Source: Streptomyces corallincola
Lineage (GTDB): Bacteria; Actinomycetota; Actinomycetes; Streptomycetales; Streptomycetaceae
Assembly: GCF_019104725.1 (NCBI RefSeq)
Contig: NZ_JAHRXF010000008.1
Coordinates: 1-64,000 of the forward strand
Reading direction: 5' to 3'
Length of the DNA: 64,000 nt
The position numbers and the translations under genes were made by a program. Under the pieces are notes generated by a model. The model searched no databases and was not told the origin of the DNA. It was given only the letters and a program-made list of their open reading frames with translations. This document shows, piece after piece, positions 10,021 through 21,410 of the stretch. The number at the start of each line of letters is the position of its first letter. Positions within the stretch are counted from its first letter, which is position 1.

Positions 10021-11848
10021 CCGCGAGGGGGGCGTCCGGCGCAGATCCGGACGCGCGGTGGCCTACGCCGCCTGTGGTGCCGTACTGCTGGCCGGGTGCG
10101 CGTCGATGCCGGACAGCGGGGACCTGCGGGACGTCGAGTCCACGCCCCGGCAGGACACGGGGGTACGGGTCTTCGCGATGCCGCCCGCCGAGGGCGCCCG
10201 CCCCGGCGAGATCATGCAGGGCTTCCTCGAAGCGCTGACCAGCGACGATCCCCAGTACGACACGGCACGCAAGTATCTGACGGAGAAGGCCGCGGCCTCC
10301 TGGCAGCCCGACGAGTCCGCGACCGTGCTGGCCAACGGGCCGAGCGTGGCGCCCGCCACCCAGCCACGGGACCGCGAGGCGTCCGACAACGGCGTCACCT
10401 ACCTGCTCTCCGGCAGCAGGGTCGCCGCCGTGGACGCCGAGCAGGCGTACGCGCCCGCGCACGGGTCGTACGAGGCGAGCGTGCACATGACCAAGGACCC
10501 GAAGAGCGGGCAGTGGCGGATCGACGGGCTGCCGCAGGGCGTGGTCATGGGCCGTACGGACTTCCAGCGCAACTACACGTCGGTCAACAAGTACTACTTC
10601 GCCTCGACCGCCACGGTCGGCGCGACCGGGCAGCCGGTCGCGGTCGCCGATCCGGTGTTCGTGCGCGGCAAGGTCGATCCGATGACCCAGGTGGTGCGGT
10701 CGCTGCTCGACGGCCCCAGCCGCTGGCTCGGGCCGGTCGTCCGCTCCAGCTTCCCCACCGGCTCCGCGCTCCAGAAGGGCGTCACCGGGCTCGCCCCGGA
10801 CGACCAGAACCGGCTGACGGTGCCGCTCAACGCCAAGGCCGCGCAGGCGGGACCGGCCAAGTGCACGGAGATGGCGACGCAGCTGCTGTTCACCCTGCGG
10901 AACCTGATGCCGACCCTGGAGTCGGTCGAGCTGCGCGGGCCGGGCGGACACGCGCTGTGCGACCTCGGTGAGGGCCGGGCCGACGCGGTCGCCTGGCACG
11001 CCTCGGGACAGCGCCCCGACTACCTGTACTACCTGGACGGCAAGCACCGGCTGGAACGGCTGCCGACCACCGGTGCGACCACCAGCGCCGCCCCCGTGCC
11101 GGGACCGCTCGGTGACGGCGCCAAGGACCTGCGGTCGGTGGCCGTCGCGCGCGACGAGCAGACCGCGGCCGGGGTCAGTGCCGACGGGCGCGGCCTGTAC
11201 GTCGCCTCGCTCGCCGCGGGCGGCTCGCTCGGCCCGGCGGTCGTCACCAGCCAGGGGCTCACCCCGGACAACCGGCTCACCACGCCGAGCTGGGACGCGC
11301 GCGGCGACCTGTGGGTGGCCGACCGCGACCCGCGCGACCCCAAGCTGTACGTGCTCGCGCAGGGCGCCGGGAAACCGGAACGGGTCAACGTACCCGGCCT
11401 GCACGGCCGCATCCGCGACGTGCGGGTCGCCGCCGATGGGGTACGGGTGGCACTGGTCGTCACCGACGGCGACAAGGAGTCGCTGCGGATCGGCCGTATC
11501 GAGCGCGACGACAAGTCGGGCGCCGCGCCCACCGTGGTCGAGCTGCGCCCCGCCGCGCCCGACCTGGAGCAGGTCACCGCCATGTCCTGGGCGGGGGACA
11601 GCCGCCTGGTCGCCGTCGGGCTCGAACAGGGGGGTGTGCACCAGATGCGGTACATCCAGGTGGACGGCTCCACGCTGGACGGACCCGCACCGGCCGCGCT
11701 GTCCGGGGTGAAGGCCATCGCCGCGTCCGAGGACGAGCGGGCTCCGCTGGTCGCCTACTCCGAGGACGACGGGGTGGTGCGGCTGCCGAGCGGGGCGCAG
11801 TGGCAGAAGGTGGACAAGGACGGGACGGCGCCGGTCTATCCGGGGTGA
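10010..11848 (+). CDS. lpqB: LpqB lipoprotein, MtrAB accessory
   Basis: A 612-residue lipoprotein. The GTG start is set by an AGGGGAGG ribosome site just upstream and lies inside the end of mtrB. A signal peptide ends in the lipobox LLAGC (Cys about residue 26). A GerMN-like domain (LTVPLNAKAA region) and a C-terminal beta-propeller follow. LpqB interacts with the MtrB extracellular domain in mycobacteria and tunes its signalling; the same role is likely here from the conserved mtrA-mtrB-lpqB order. The stop codon lies within the first unit of a tandem repeat that runs on downstream. Confidence 0.95.
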   Translation: MGADREGGVRRRSGRAVAYAACGAVLLAGCASMPDSGDLRDVESTPRQDTGVRVFAMPPAEGARPGEIMQGFLEALTSDDPQYDTARKYLTEKAAASWQPDESATVLANGPSVAPATQPRDREASDNGVTYLLSGSRVAAVDAEQAYAPAHGSYEASVHMTKDPKSGQWRIDGLPQGVVMGRTDFQRNYTSVNKYYFASTATVGATGQPVAVADPVFVRGKVDPMTQVVRSLLDGPSRWLGPVVRSSFPTGSALQKGVTGLAPDDQNRLTVPLNAKAAQAGPAKCTEMATQLLFTLRNLMPTLESVELRGPGGHALCDLGEGRADAVAWHASGQRPDYLYYLDGKHRLERLPTTGATTSAAPVPGPLGDGAKDLRSVAVARDEQTAAGVSADGRGLYVASLAAGGSLGPAVVTSQGLTPDNRLTTPSWDARGDLWVADRDPRDPKLYVLAQGAGKPERVNVPGLHGRIRDVRVAADGVRVALVVTDGDKESLRIGRIERDDKSGAAPTVVELRPAAPDLEQVTAMSWAGDSRLVAVGLEQGGVHQMRYIQVDGSTLDGPAPAALSGVKAIAASEDERAPLVAYSEDDGVVRLPSGAQWQKVDKDGTAPVYPG

Positions 11849-11990
11849 GGTGTGGGTTCATCCGGGGTGAAGTGCGGATCTGTCGGGGATGAGCGCCGCT
11901 TTGTCCGGGGTGCGGTGCGGGCCCATATGCGGTGACGTGCGGCTCTGTCCGGGGTGCGGTGCGGGTTCGTCCGGGGTGAGTGCTGCCCTG
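11839..11990. repeat. Degenerate tandem repeat, ~21-23 bases, seven units
   Basis: Seven units of roughly TCCGGGGTGAGGTGCGGGTCTG follow one another with drift. The first unit contains the last codons and the TGA of lpqB. The rest of the lpqB-comF gap holds no gene I can support. Confidence 0.75.
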
Positions 11991-12142
11991 CCCGGGGGCC
12001 TGTGTCGGTTGGGGGTGCGGTCGCCCCGAGTCGGTTGTCCTCACACGTGTGGGTGAGGCGTGTCCGGCGCCGGGTGCGTTTGTCCACAGGGCGTTGTCCA
12101 CAGGGGTGGCCGGTTCGGTTCGGCGTTGGCAGAGTGGTGGGC

Positions 12143-13009
12143 ATGCCGAGGTGGTGGCAGGACCTCACCGATCTGGTGCTCCCGACCGACTGCGCGGGGT
12201 GCGGAACACCCCGTACCGCTCTGTGCTCCCGGTGCCGTACGACCCTCGGCGTGCTCGCCCCGCGCCGGGTGCGTCCGGTGCCGGAGCCGCCGGGACTGCC
12301 GGTGGTGCACGCCGTCGCCCCGTACGGGGAAACGGTGCGGTCGATGATCCTCGCCCACAAGGAGCGCGGTGCGCTGCCGCTCGCCGGGGTGCTGGGCGGG
12401 GCGCTCGCGCGGGCGGTGCGGGGCGGACTCGGGGCGGGTGGTGCGGGTGGTTCCGGGTGTCGTTCCGGTGCCGGGGCGGTGCTGCTCGTGCCGATGCCTT
12501 CCGCGCGCCGGGCGGTGCGGGCGCGCGGGCACGACCCGGTACGGCGTACAGCGCTCGCGGCGGCCCGTGAACTGCGGCGCACCGGGACGCCCGCACGGGT
12601 GGCCTCCGTGCTGCGGCAGCGGCGCCCGGTGGCCGACCAGGCGGCGCTGGACGGCCGACAGCGGCTGGCCAACCTGGCGGGCGCGCTGGAGGTCCCGGCG
12701 GGCGCGGTGCGGCTGCTCGACGGGGGCCGGGTGGTGGTCGTGGACGACCTGATGACCACCGGCGCGAGCCTCGCGGAGGCGGCGCGTGCGCTGCGCGCGG
12801 CGCTCGGAACACGCCTCGCACCCGTGTCCGCCGAATATGCGGCGCGATGCCGGGAAGGAAGGGGAGAACGACGGATCGGCGGAGGGCCGGAGGGTGAGGA
12901 GTGGGTGCATGACGCACCGGGAAAGACGGCAGCGCATGTCGTCGGAGAGCCACTCCGCGCGGCGGTGATCGCCGCGCCACGGGATTCCTTCGAAATAAAC
13001 AGGAACTGA
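12143..13009 (+). CDS. ComF family protein (phosphoribosyltransferase-like)
   Basis: A 288-residue protein. The N-terminal zinc-binding pattern CAGCGTPRTALCSRC (about residues 18-32) precedes a type I phosphoribosyltransferase domain with the PRPP loop RVVVVDDLMTTGASLAEA (about residues 196-213). ComF takes part in DNA uptake in competent bacteria; in Streptomyces it is conserved without known competence, so the role is unclear. The ATG giving MPRWWQDL is preferred over upstream starts in the repeat-rich gap. The C-terminal ~70 residues are charged and unlike the family, so the natural end may be a lineage-specific extension. Confidence 0.87.
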   Translation: MPRWWQDLTDLVLPTDCAGCGTPRTALCSRCRTTLGVLAPRRVRPVPEPPGLPVVHAVAPYGETVRSMILAHKERGALPLAGVLGGALARAVRGGLGAGGAGGSGCRSGAGAVLLVPMPSARRAVRARGHDPVRRTALAAARELRRTGTPARVASVLRQRRPVADQAALDGRQRLANLAGALEVPAGAVRLLDGGRVVVVDDLMTTGASLAEAARALRAALGTRLAPVSAEYAARCREGRGERRIGGGPEGEEWVHDAPGKTAAHVVGEPLRAAVIAAPRDSFEINRN

Positions 13010-13324
13010 CCGAGAACTTGCGTCGTTGCAGGTAGTAGAAGGGTCTATTCACCTGAACGGAGGTACGCCGCAGTAGAGGGTGACGACATCCGTCCGGGCG
13101 AGATATGTTCGGTTCAGAGGAAAGGCGCAGGCCACACCTCCCGAATCCGAATGCCGTGTCGCGGGTTTATCCGTAATCACCCGCGGCGACGGGGTGGAGA
13201 GCCCGTCCGTGGGGGATGAGGAGGTGGACGTCACCGAGTCCGAGGTTCCGGGGATGACCGGAGCCGGGTGCAAAAGGGAGATGCTCCGCCAGTGGAGCGG
13301 GGCTATCCGGGAACGGAGTTCTGC
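13010..13324 (+). promoter_or_regulatory. Leader region of hpf with an inverted repeat
   Basis: 315 bases without a convincing gene. It contains an imperfect inverted repeat GTCGCGGGT-N12-ACCCGCGGC (13158-13187, one mismatch in nine), which could be a regulator site or an RNA hairpin. The first half (TGACCGAGAACTTGCG... to AGTAGAAGGGTCTATTC) is AT-richer than its surroundings and is the likeliest promoter zone. A short open frame here has no family features. Confidence 0.35.
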
Positions 13325-14017
13325 GTGGACATCGTCGTCAAGGGCCGCAAGACCGAGGTGCCCGAGCGGTTCCGCAAGCACGTGGCCGAGAAGCTGAAGC
13401 TGGAGAAGATCCAGAAGCTCGACGGCAAGGTGATCAGCCTCGACGTCGAGGTGTCCAAGGAGCCGAACCCCCGGCAGGCGGACCGGTGCGACCGGGTGGA
13501 GATCACCCTCCGGACGCGCGGCCCGGTGATCCGGGCGGAGGCGGCGGCGAACGATCCCTACGCGGCGCTGGACCTGGCGGCGGAGAAGCTGGACGCGCGG
13601 CTGCGCAAGCAGCACGACAAGCGGTTCTCCCGGCGCGGTTCGCGTCGCATCCCGGCGGCCGAGGTCGCCGACCACGTGCCGGACGCGGCGACGCTCGACG
13701 GTGACGGCCGCGTCGTGCACGAGGAGGACACGGAAGGGGTGCCGACGAAGCGGATCGGCTCGCTGGAGGTCAAGGGCGAGGGCCCGCTGATCGTCCGCGA
13801 GAAGACCCACGTGGCGTCCCCGATGAGCCTGGACCAGGCCCTCTACGAGATGGAACTGGTCGGCCACGACTTCTATCTGTTCGTGGACTCCGAGACCAAG
13901 GAACCCAGTGTCGTCTACCGGCGGCACGCCTACGACTACGGCGTCATCCACCTCAGCACCGACCCGATGGTCGCCGAGGTGCAGCCCCCGGCGGCCGGGG
14001 GCACGCTGGGCGGCTGA
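13325..14017 (+). CDS. hpf: Ribosome hibernation promoting factor, long form
   Basis: A 230-residue long HPF. The N-terminal S30AE domain (about residues 1-105, MDIVVKGRKTEVPERF) binds the small subunit where mRNA and tRNA sit. The C-terminal domain (about 170-222, MELVGHDFYLFVDSET..SVVYRRHAYDYGVIHL) dimerises ribosomes into 100S particles. It acts in stationary phase or stress. The GTG start has GGAG upstream and gives the family N-terminus; an ATG 19 codons earlier is less likely. The gene is followed by a long GC hairpin, and its leader carries an inverted repeat. Confidence 0.95.
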   Translation: MDIVVKGRKTEVPERFRKHVAEKLKLEKIQKLDGKVISLDVEVSKEPNPRQADRCDRVEITLRTRGPVIRAEAAANDPYAALDLAAEKLDARLRKQHDKRFSRRGSRRIPAAEVADHVPDAATLDGDGRVVHEEDTEGVPTKRIGSLEVKGEGPLIVREKTHVASPMSLDQALYEMELVGHDFYLFVDSETKEPSVVYRRHAYDYGVIHLSTDPMVAEVQPPAAGGTLGG

Positions 14018-14036
14018 TCCGCCCGGCCGGAGCGCA

Positions 14037-14080
14037 GCCGGTGCCCCTGGAAGCGCGTGTGCGCCCCCAGGGGCACCGGC
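14037..14080 (+). terminator. Hairpin terminator after hpf
   Basis: GCCGGTGCCCCTGG pairs perfectly with CCAGGGGCACCGGC over a 16-base loop, 19 bases after the hpf stop. There is no T-run. The perfect 14-base stem supports a terminator. Confidence 0.72.
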
Positions 14081-14218
14081 GTGCGACCACTTCGCGCCCC
14101 GCACGTCCCCGCAGTGACGCCCGAGCATGGAATCATGACCGCAGCGGCCCAACAGGTGGGCCGTTGCCTTGGGTTGGCGATGGCACGGACCAGGCCACAG
14201 CCTTCAGGGGGAGGAACG

Positions 14219-14962
14219 ATGGCGGACACCTTCGGACCACTGCGGGGCGCCGGGGCCGGTGACGGCACCGCGGCCGACCGCGACGCGGACTCCGCGCGCG
14301 CGGAACCCATCCGGGTCCTGGTCGTGGACGACCATGCCCTCTTCCGCCGCGGTCTGGAGATCGTGCTGCTTGCCGAGGAGGACATCGAGGTCGTCGGTGA
14401 GGCGGGCGACGGCGCCGAGGCCGTGGACAAGGCCGCCGACCTGCTGCCCGACATCGTGCTGATGGACGTGCGCATGCCCCGGCGCGGCGGGATCGAGGCG
14501 TGCACCTCCATCAAGGAGGTCGCCCCCAGCGCGAAGATCATCATGCTGACGATAAGCGACGAGGAGGCCGACCTCTACGACGCGATCAAGGCGGGCGCGA
14601 CCGGATATCTGCTGAAGGAGATCTCCACCGACGAGGTGGCGACCGCGATCCGCGCGGTGGCCGACGGACAGTCGCAGATCAGCCCCTCGATGGCGTCGAA
14701 GCTGCTCACCGAATTCAAGTCGATGATCCAGCGCACCGACGAACGCCGACTGGTCCCCGCGCCCCGGCTGACCGAGCGCGAACTGGAAGTCCTCAAACTC
14801 GTCGCCACCGGAATGAACAACCGGGACATCGCCAAGGAACTGTTCATCTCCGAGAACACCGTGAAGAACCACGTCCGCAACATCCTGGAGAAGCTGCAAC
14901 TGCACTCCAGGATGGAGGCCGTGGTGTACGCGATGCGGGAGAAGATCCTCGAAATCCGCTGA
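14219..14962 (+). CDS. NarL/LuxR-family response regulator, orphan
   Basis: A 247-residue regulator. A 30-residue disordered N-terminus precedes a receiver domain with DD at 37-38, the phosphorylated Asp83 in [13 protein letters not shown], and Lys in GYLLKEI. A LuxR-type helix-turn-helix follows at the C-terminus ([27 protein letters not shown], then [16 protein letters not shown]). The ATG is set by a strong GGGGAGGAA site. No histidine kinase gene lies next to it, so its partner is elsewhere or it is an orphan. Its targets cannot be read from the sequence. Confidence 0.93.
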   Translation: MADTFGPLRGAGAGDGTAADRDADSARAEPIRVLVVDDHALFRRGLEIVLLAEEDIEVVGEAGDGAEAVDKAADLLPDIVLMDVRMPRRGGIEACTSIKEVAPSAKIIMLTISDEEADLYDAIKAGATGYLLKEISTDEVATAIRAVADGQSQISPSMASKLLTEFKSMIQRTDERRLVPAPRLTERELEVLKLVATGMNNRDIAKELFISENTVKNHVRNILEKLQLHSRMEAVVYAMREKILEIR

Positions 14963-14964
14963 GC

Positions 14965-14978
14965 CCCCGAAGTCGGGG
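14965..14978 (+). terminator. Small hairpin after the response regulator
   Basis: CCCCGA-AG-TCGGGG lies 3 bases after the stop. The two-base loop is too tight unless the inner pair opens. Weak candidate between convergent genes. Confidence 0.3.
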
Positions 14979-14996
14979 ACCAGCGGTCCGAGCACC

Positions 14997-15054
14997 GATC
15001 AGCCCACCAGCGCCGCCAGTTCGCGGATCAGTCCAGCAGCGCGGCCAGTTCGCG
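14997..15054. repeat. 29-base tandem duplication across a stop codon
   Basis: Two adjacent 29-base units match at 26 positions. The inner unit carries the last codons of the YcaQ-like gene and its TGA; the outer unit repeats them downstream in another frame, again ending in TGA (LIRELAALLD-stop versus LIRELAALVG-stop). Confidence 0.8.
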
Positions 15055-16221
15055 GATCAGCGGTTCGCGCAGCTCGGGGGAGTCCACGCGTTCCACCCTC
15101 ACGTCCGAGCAGTCCACCCAGGTCGCCGCCTCCGTCAGCGCCCGCGCCACCGCCGGGACCGCCTTCGCGTTCTCGACACCGACCTGCCGGGCCACCAGGG
15201 TGCGGCCCTCGCGGGCAGGATCGACCCGGCCGACGAGACGGCCCCCGGACAGCACCGGCATCACGAAGTAGCCGTGCACCCGCTTGGGCTTCGGGACGTA
15301 CGCCTCCAGCCGGTGGGTGAAGCCGAAGATCCGTTCCGTGCGGGCGCGTTCCCATACCAGCGAGTCGAACGGGGACAGCAGTGTCGTACGGTGCCGGCCG
15401 CGCGGCGGGGCGGTGAGGGCCGCCGGGTCCGCCCAGGCGGGTCTGCCCCACCCGGCCACCTCCACCGGGACCAGACCGGAGTCCGCGATCACCGCGTCCA
15501 CCTGCTCGCCCCTGAGCCGGTGGTAGTCCGCGATGTCCGCGCGGGTGCCCACGCCCAGCGCCTCACCGGCCAGCCGCACCAGGCGCCGTACGCACTCGGT
15601 GTCGTCCAGGTCGTCGTGGAGCAGGTCGTCCGGGATCGCGCGCTCGGCCAGGTCGTACACCCGCTTCCAGCCCCGGCGTTCGACGCACACCACTTCGCCG
15701 TACATCAGCGCGCGTTCGACGGCGACCTTGGTGCCGGACCAGTCCCACCAGTCACTGGTCTTCTTGGCGCCGCCCAACTCGGTGGCGGTGAGGGGGCCCT
15801 CGGTGCGGAGCTGCTTGACCACCTGGTCGTACACCCCGTCCGGGAGCTGGTGGTTCCAGTGCGGGCGGGCGCGGTAGGCGCGGCGGCGGAAGGCGAAGTG
15901 CGGCCACTCCTCGACGGGCAGCAGGCAGGCCGCGTGCGACCAGTACTCGAAGGCGCGCGGTCTGCCGTCCGGTCCGTCCGGCTTCCAGTACGCCGACTCC
16001 ACGGAGCCCCGGCCGACCGCGCCGAGCCGGGCGTACGGCACCAGTTCGTGCGAGCGGGCCAGCACCGAGATCGTGTCCAGCTGGACCGCGCCGAGGTGGC
16101 GCAGCACGCCCCGGACGCCGGAGCGCCGGTCGGGGGCGCCGAGGAGACCCTGCGCCCGCAGGGCGATGCGCCGGGCATCGTCCGCGGAGAGGGCGGCTGC
16201 GGGACGCAGGAGGGTCGTCAT
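15028..16221 (-). CDS. YcaQ/AlkX-type winged-helix DNA glycosylase
   Basis: A 397-residue member of the HTH_42 superfamily, which includes the AlkZ and YcaQ crosslink-repair glycosylases. The catalytic motif reads VQLDTISVLARSHE near residues 38-51; in this superfamily Q-x-D marks the YcaQ/AlkX branch, while AlkZ has Q-x-Q. These enzymes excise alkylated bases and unhook interstrand crosslinks. The ATG giving MTTLLRPAAAL is preferred; the open frame runs further upstream without family features. The 3' end is duplicated in tandem. It is convergent with the response regulator. Confidence 0.87.
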   Translation of the reverse strand: MTTLLRPAAALSADDARRIALRAQGLLGAPDRRSGVRGVLRHLGAVQLDTISVLARSHELVPYARLGAVGRGSVESAYWKPDGPDGRPRAFEYWSHAACLLPVEEWPHFAFRRRAYRARPHWNHQLPDGVYDQVVKQLRTEGPLTATELGGAKKTSDWWDWSGTKVAVERALMYGEVVCVERRGWKRVYDLAERAIPDDLLHDDLDDTECVRRLVRLAGEALGVGTRADIADYHRLRGEQVDAVIADSGLVPVEVAGWGRPAWADPAALTAPPRGRHRTTLLSPFDSLVWERARTERIFGFTHRLEAYVPKPKRVHGYFVMPVLSGGRLVGRVDPAREGRTLVARQVGVENAKAVPAVARALTEAATWVDCSDVRVERVDSPELREPLIRELAALLD

Positions 16222-16297
16222 GCCGAGGACGATAGAGGGTGCCACTGACAATCGGCGCTGACCTGCGGGTTCGTGTGCTATGGGGTGGTGGGCGGGG

Positions 16298-16870
16298 TTA
16301 CGCGGGTGCCGGGACGTACGGCTCGGTGGAGGGCAGGCCGAGGTCGGAGGGGAGCAGGGAGCCCAGCCAGCAGTCCCGGCGCACACCCCGGTTCACCGTG
16401 GCGGCGCGCTGGACGCCCTCGATGGTGAATCCGGCGCGCTCGGCGACCGCGCGGGAGGCCGTGTTGCCGACTTCCGCGCGCCATTCCAGGCGGTCCACGG
16501 CCAGTTCGGTGAAGGCCCAGCGGGCGGCGGCGAGGGTCGCCTCGGTGACGTAGCCCCTGCCCCGGTGCTCCCTGGCGGCCCAGAATCCGACCTCGCGGAC
16601 GCCCCATCCGCGCCGGTTCACCGCCAGCGCGCCCGCCAGTTCCCCGCCGGACAGGAAGACACCGAAGGTGTACGCGCTGTCGTCGGCCCAGCCGTCCGGG
16701 ACGATCCGTCCCGTGAACGCCTCGGCGTGCTCGCGCAGATAGGGCGAGGGGATGTCGCCGATCCAGCGCTGGACGACGGGGTCCCGCGCCGCGTCGTACA
16801 CGGCGTCGGTGTCGGCCGGGGTGACGGCGCGCAGCAGAAGGCGCTCGGTGGTGAGGGCGACGGGTTCCAT
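16298..16870 (-). CDS. GNAT family N-acetyltransferase, RimJ/RimL-like
   Basis: A 190-residue acetyltransferase starting MEPVALTTERLLLRAVTPAD, the usual RimJ/RimL opening. Motif A is REHRGRGYVTEATLAAARWAF with the acetyl-CoA pyrophosphate loop (R-G-R-G-Y), followed by VGNTASRAVAERAGF. The substrate cannot be predicted; relatives acetylate ribosomal protein N-termini or small molecules. It stands between the DNA glycosylase and secA as a single gene. Confidence 0.9.
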   Translation of the reverse strand: MEPVALTTERLLLRAVTPADTDAVYDAARDPVVQRWIGDIPSPYLREHAEAFTGRIVPDGWADDSAYTFGVFLSGGELAGALAVNRRGWGVREVGFWAAREHRGRGYVTEATLAAARWAFTELAVDRLEWRAEVGNTASRAVAERAGFTIEGVQRAATVNRGVRRDCWLGSLLPSDLGLPSTEPYVPAPA

Positions 16871-17122
16871 CGGCCGATTCTGGGTGCCGGGCGCGGGTGT
16901 GCGCCAGCGGTTGTCCGGAGGGTGAGCGGGCGGTCACAATTCGCGCAATTCATCGGCCCGGAGCGGCACCAACGGCCCGTCCCGTCCGTTGGAACCTGTG
17001 AAGCGACCGTCGGGCAGCCAGGCCCTCCCGGCGCGGCCGGGTCCTCGCATACGATGGCCGTTGCTCAGTCCGTATAAGGAAACCGACCGTCCCAGGCCCG
17101 ACCGGCAAGGAGACCAGCCCCC
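16871..17122 (+). promoter_or_regulatory. secA upstream region
   Basis: 252 bases between the divergent acetyltransferase and secA. The stretch CGCATACGATGGCCGTTGCTCAGTCCGTATAAGGAAACC (17047-17085) is the AT-richest part and probably holds the secA start site, but I cannot assign -35/-10 elements. The ribosome site AAGGAG lies 11 bases before the GTG. Confidence 0.35.
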
Positions 17123-19945
<2,823 letters not shown>

Positions 19946-19973
19946 CTCGCCGCGCTCCTGCTGAGCGGTTTGG

Positions 19974-20014
19974 CCGGTGGGCCGGGGCTTTCGAGCTTCG
20001 GCCCACCGGTGTTT
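19974..20014 (+). terminator. secA terminator
   Basis: CCGGTGGGCC and GGCCCACCGG form a perfect 10-base stem 28 bases after the secA stop, followed by TGTTTT. A second shorter repeat of the same kind (CGGGCTTCGGCCCCG) follows at once. Confidence 0.75.
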
Positions 20015-20070
20015 TCCGGGCTTCGGCCCCGTGGTGTTCTCGGGGTGGGCCTGCCCGTAGCCACGCGTGC

Positions 20071-20550
20071 TCAGGCGTCGTGGTCCGCCGCGTTGCCCGG
20101 GAGGGGGAGGGAGAGGGCTGTGCAGCGCCAGCGGTTGGCGGGGCCGAGTTCGAGGCGGAAGGCGAGGGCGCGGAGGTGGGCGCCGGTGGTGACGCGGGCG
20201 AAGACCTCCAGGGCGCCGTCGCGGGGGACGTAGTAGCCGATGTCCTGGACGGCGGGGGCGGGCAGGGGGCGCCGGGCGGCGAGGCGGGACAGCTCGTCGT
20301 AGGCGGAGCCCGCTGTGTAGCGGAGCATCCAGTGCACGGGGCGGCGCCCGCTGAGGACGGCCAGCAGGCGTTCCGCGAAGAGGTCGGTGGGCCGGGGCTC
20401 GGCGACGACGCGGGCCGCGTTCACCTCCGCCGTGCCGCGTACCGGGTTGCGGGGCGGGGCGCCCGCCGGGCGGCGGGAGTCGCGGCGGGTCGGCGGACGG
20501 TGCCGGGGCCGCGCCGGACGGTCCTCGGTGCGGCTCATGACCTTGTTCAT
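20071..20550 (-). CDS. Rv3235-family protein
   Basis: A 159-residue protein. A basic, Pro/Arg-rich N-terminus (about 45 residues) precedes a compact domain with RLLAVLSGRRPVHWMLRYTA and RLELGPANRWRCTAL, the signature of the actinobacterial Rv3235 family that is found next to secA in many genomes. No function is known; the steady link to secA suggests a role near the Sec system or its regulation (inference). The ATG of MNKVMS is preferred over the ATG four codons on because it has GGGGAC spacing upstream. Confidence 0.82.
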   Translation of the reverse strand: MNKVMSRTEDRPARPRHRPPTRRDSRRPAGAPPRNPVRGTAEVNAARVVAEPRPTDLFAERLLAVLSGRRPVHWMLRYTAGSAYDELSRLAARRPLPAPAVQDIGYYVPRDGALEVFARVTTGAHLRALAFRLELGPANRWRCTALSLPLPGNAADHDA

Positions 20551-20850
20551 GGGGGTCCCCGTTCCTGTGCTCGTGAGATTCCTCGGCGGACATACCGGGC
20601 GGTAACTCGCTAGGAGATCTTGTACGGGGTGCCGGAGTCGGCCGCAAGGAACGCGGGGCCGGGGCGCGGGGGCCCCGAAGATTCACTTATCAGGATGACG
20701 AGGGACCCCGAAAACCCCCCGGTTGAGCGGGGGTACCGGGTGAACGAACGGGTGCCGGGTTGACGCCCGGAGGGGTGCGGGTGGGGACTCGAAAGGGGAC
20801 GGGCGCACGTATCCTGAAGGCCCGTCGTTGACCAGGAAAGTGCGGCCGCC
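20551..20850. other. Intergenic gap, divergent, no gene
   Basis: 300 bases between two divergent genes. The sequence is G-rich on the plus strand with loosely repeated GGGTGCCGGG/GGGTACCGGG words (20730-20775), and TTGACG occurs at 20759-20764. A ribosome site AGGAAAG precedes the next gene. No RNA gene or operator is recognisable. Confidence 0.3.
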
Positions 20851-21363
20851 ATGCGCGTCTACGTCCCCCTGACCCTCCCCCGTCTCGCCGAGGCGCACCG
20901 GACGGGCGAGCTGGGGGCCGGTTCCTTCACGGCGTACGCGGTGACGCCCGGCCTGCGTGAGTGGTACGTCTCCGACGACCTGGAGGAGCTGGAGTACGCC
21001 GCGCTCGGCCGCGCCGCGCTCGCCTCCCTGCGCCTGCTCGCCGCCGACACCGGCGCCGCCCCGCGCCGGGTCGTGGTCGCCGTGGACGTGGCCGACGGCG
21101 CGGTCAAGGCCGACCCGGACCGTGCGCTCGACCCGTCCGCGCTCGCCGAAGTGGCCGTCTCCGGCCCGGTGGTGCTGGCGAAGGCCGCCGCGGTGCACGT
21201 GGACGCCGACGACGCGGAGGCGGACGTCACGGCCGCCACGGAGGCGCTCCAGGCGGCGGACGACGGTGACGACGACGCGCGGTTCCTGGTGGACGAGACG
21301 GACGACCACGAACTGCTCTGGTTCGCCACCCAGGAGATCCCGGCCCTGCTCGGCGGGGTCTGA
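20851..21363 (+). CDS. DUF6912 family protein
   Basis: A 170-residue cytoplasmic protein starting MRVYVPLTLPRLAEAHRTGE, the typical opening of the DUF6912 family conserved in actinomycetes. The middle is Ala/Asp-rich and the C-terminus has DETDDHELLWFATQEIPALL, another family signature. Function unknown. The next gene starts 47 bases on, so the pair may be one transcript. Confidence 0.83.
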   Translation: MRVYVPLTLPRLAEAHRTGELGAGSFTAYAVTPGLREWYVSDDLEELEYAALGRAALASLRLLAADTGAAPRRVVVAVDVADGAVKADPDRALDPSALAEVAVSGPVVLAKAAAVHVDADDAEADVTAATEALQAADDGDDDARFLVDETDDHELLWFATQEIPALLGGV

Positions 21364-21410
21364 GTCCCCGCCGGACCCTGTTGTCGGTGGCTGCGGGTAC
21401 GGTCTTCGGC

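Noticed and set aside
11839-11990. CRISPR array or transposon end
   Set aside because: Units are contiguous and degenerate, with no spacers, no cas genes and no transposase.
13080-13397. Short frame in the hpf leader
   Set aside because: No ribosome site, no family features, and it runs into hpf in another frame.
20614-20690. Possible tRNA-like fold upstream of the DUF6912 gene
   Set aside because: No T-arm GTTCRA box or matching acceptor stem could be drawn.
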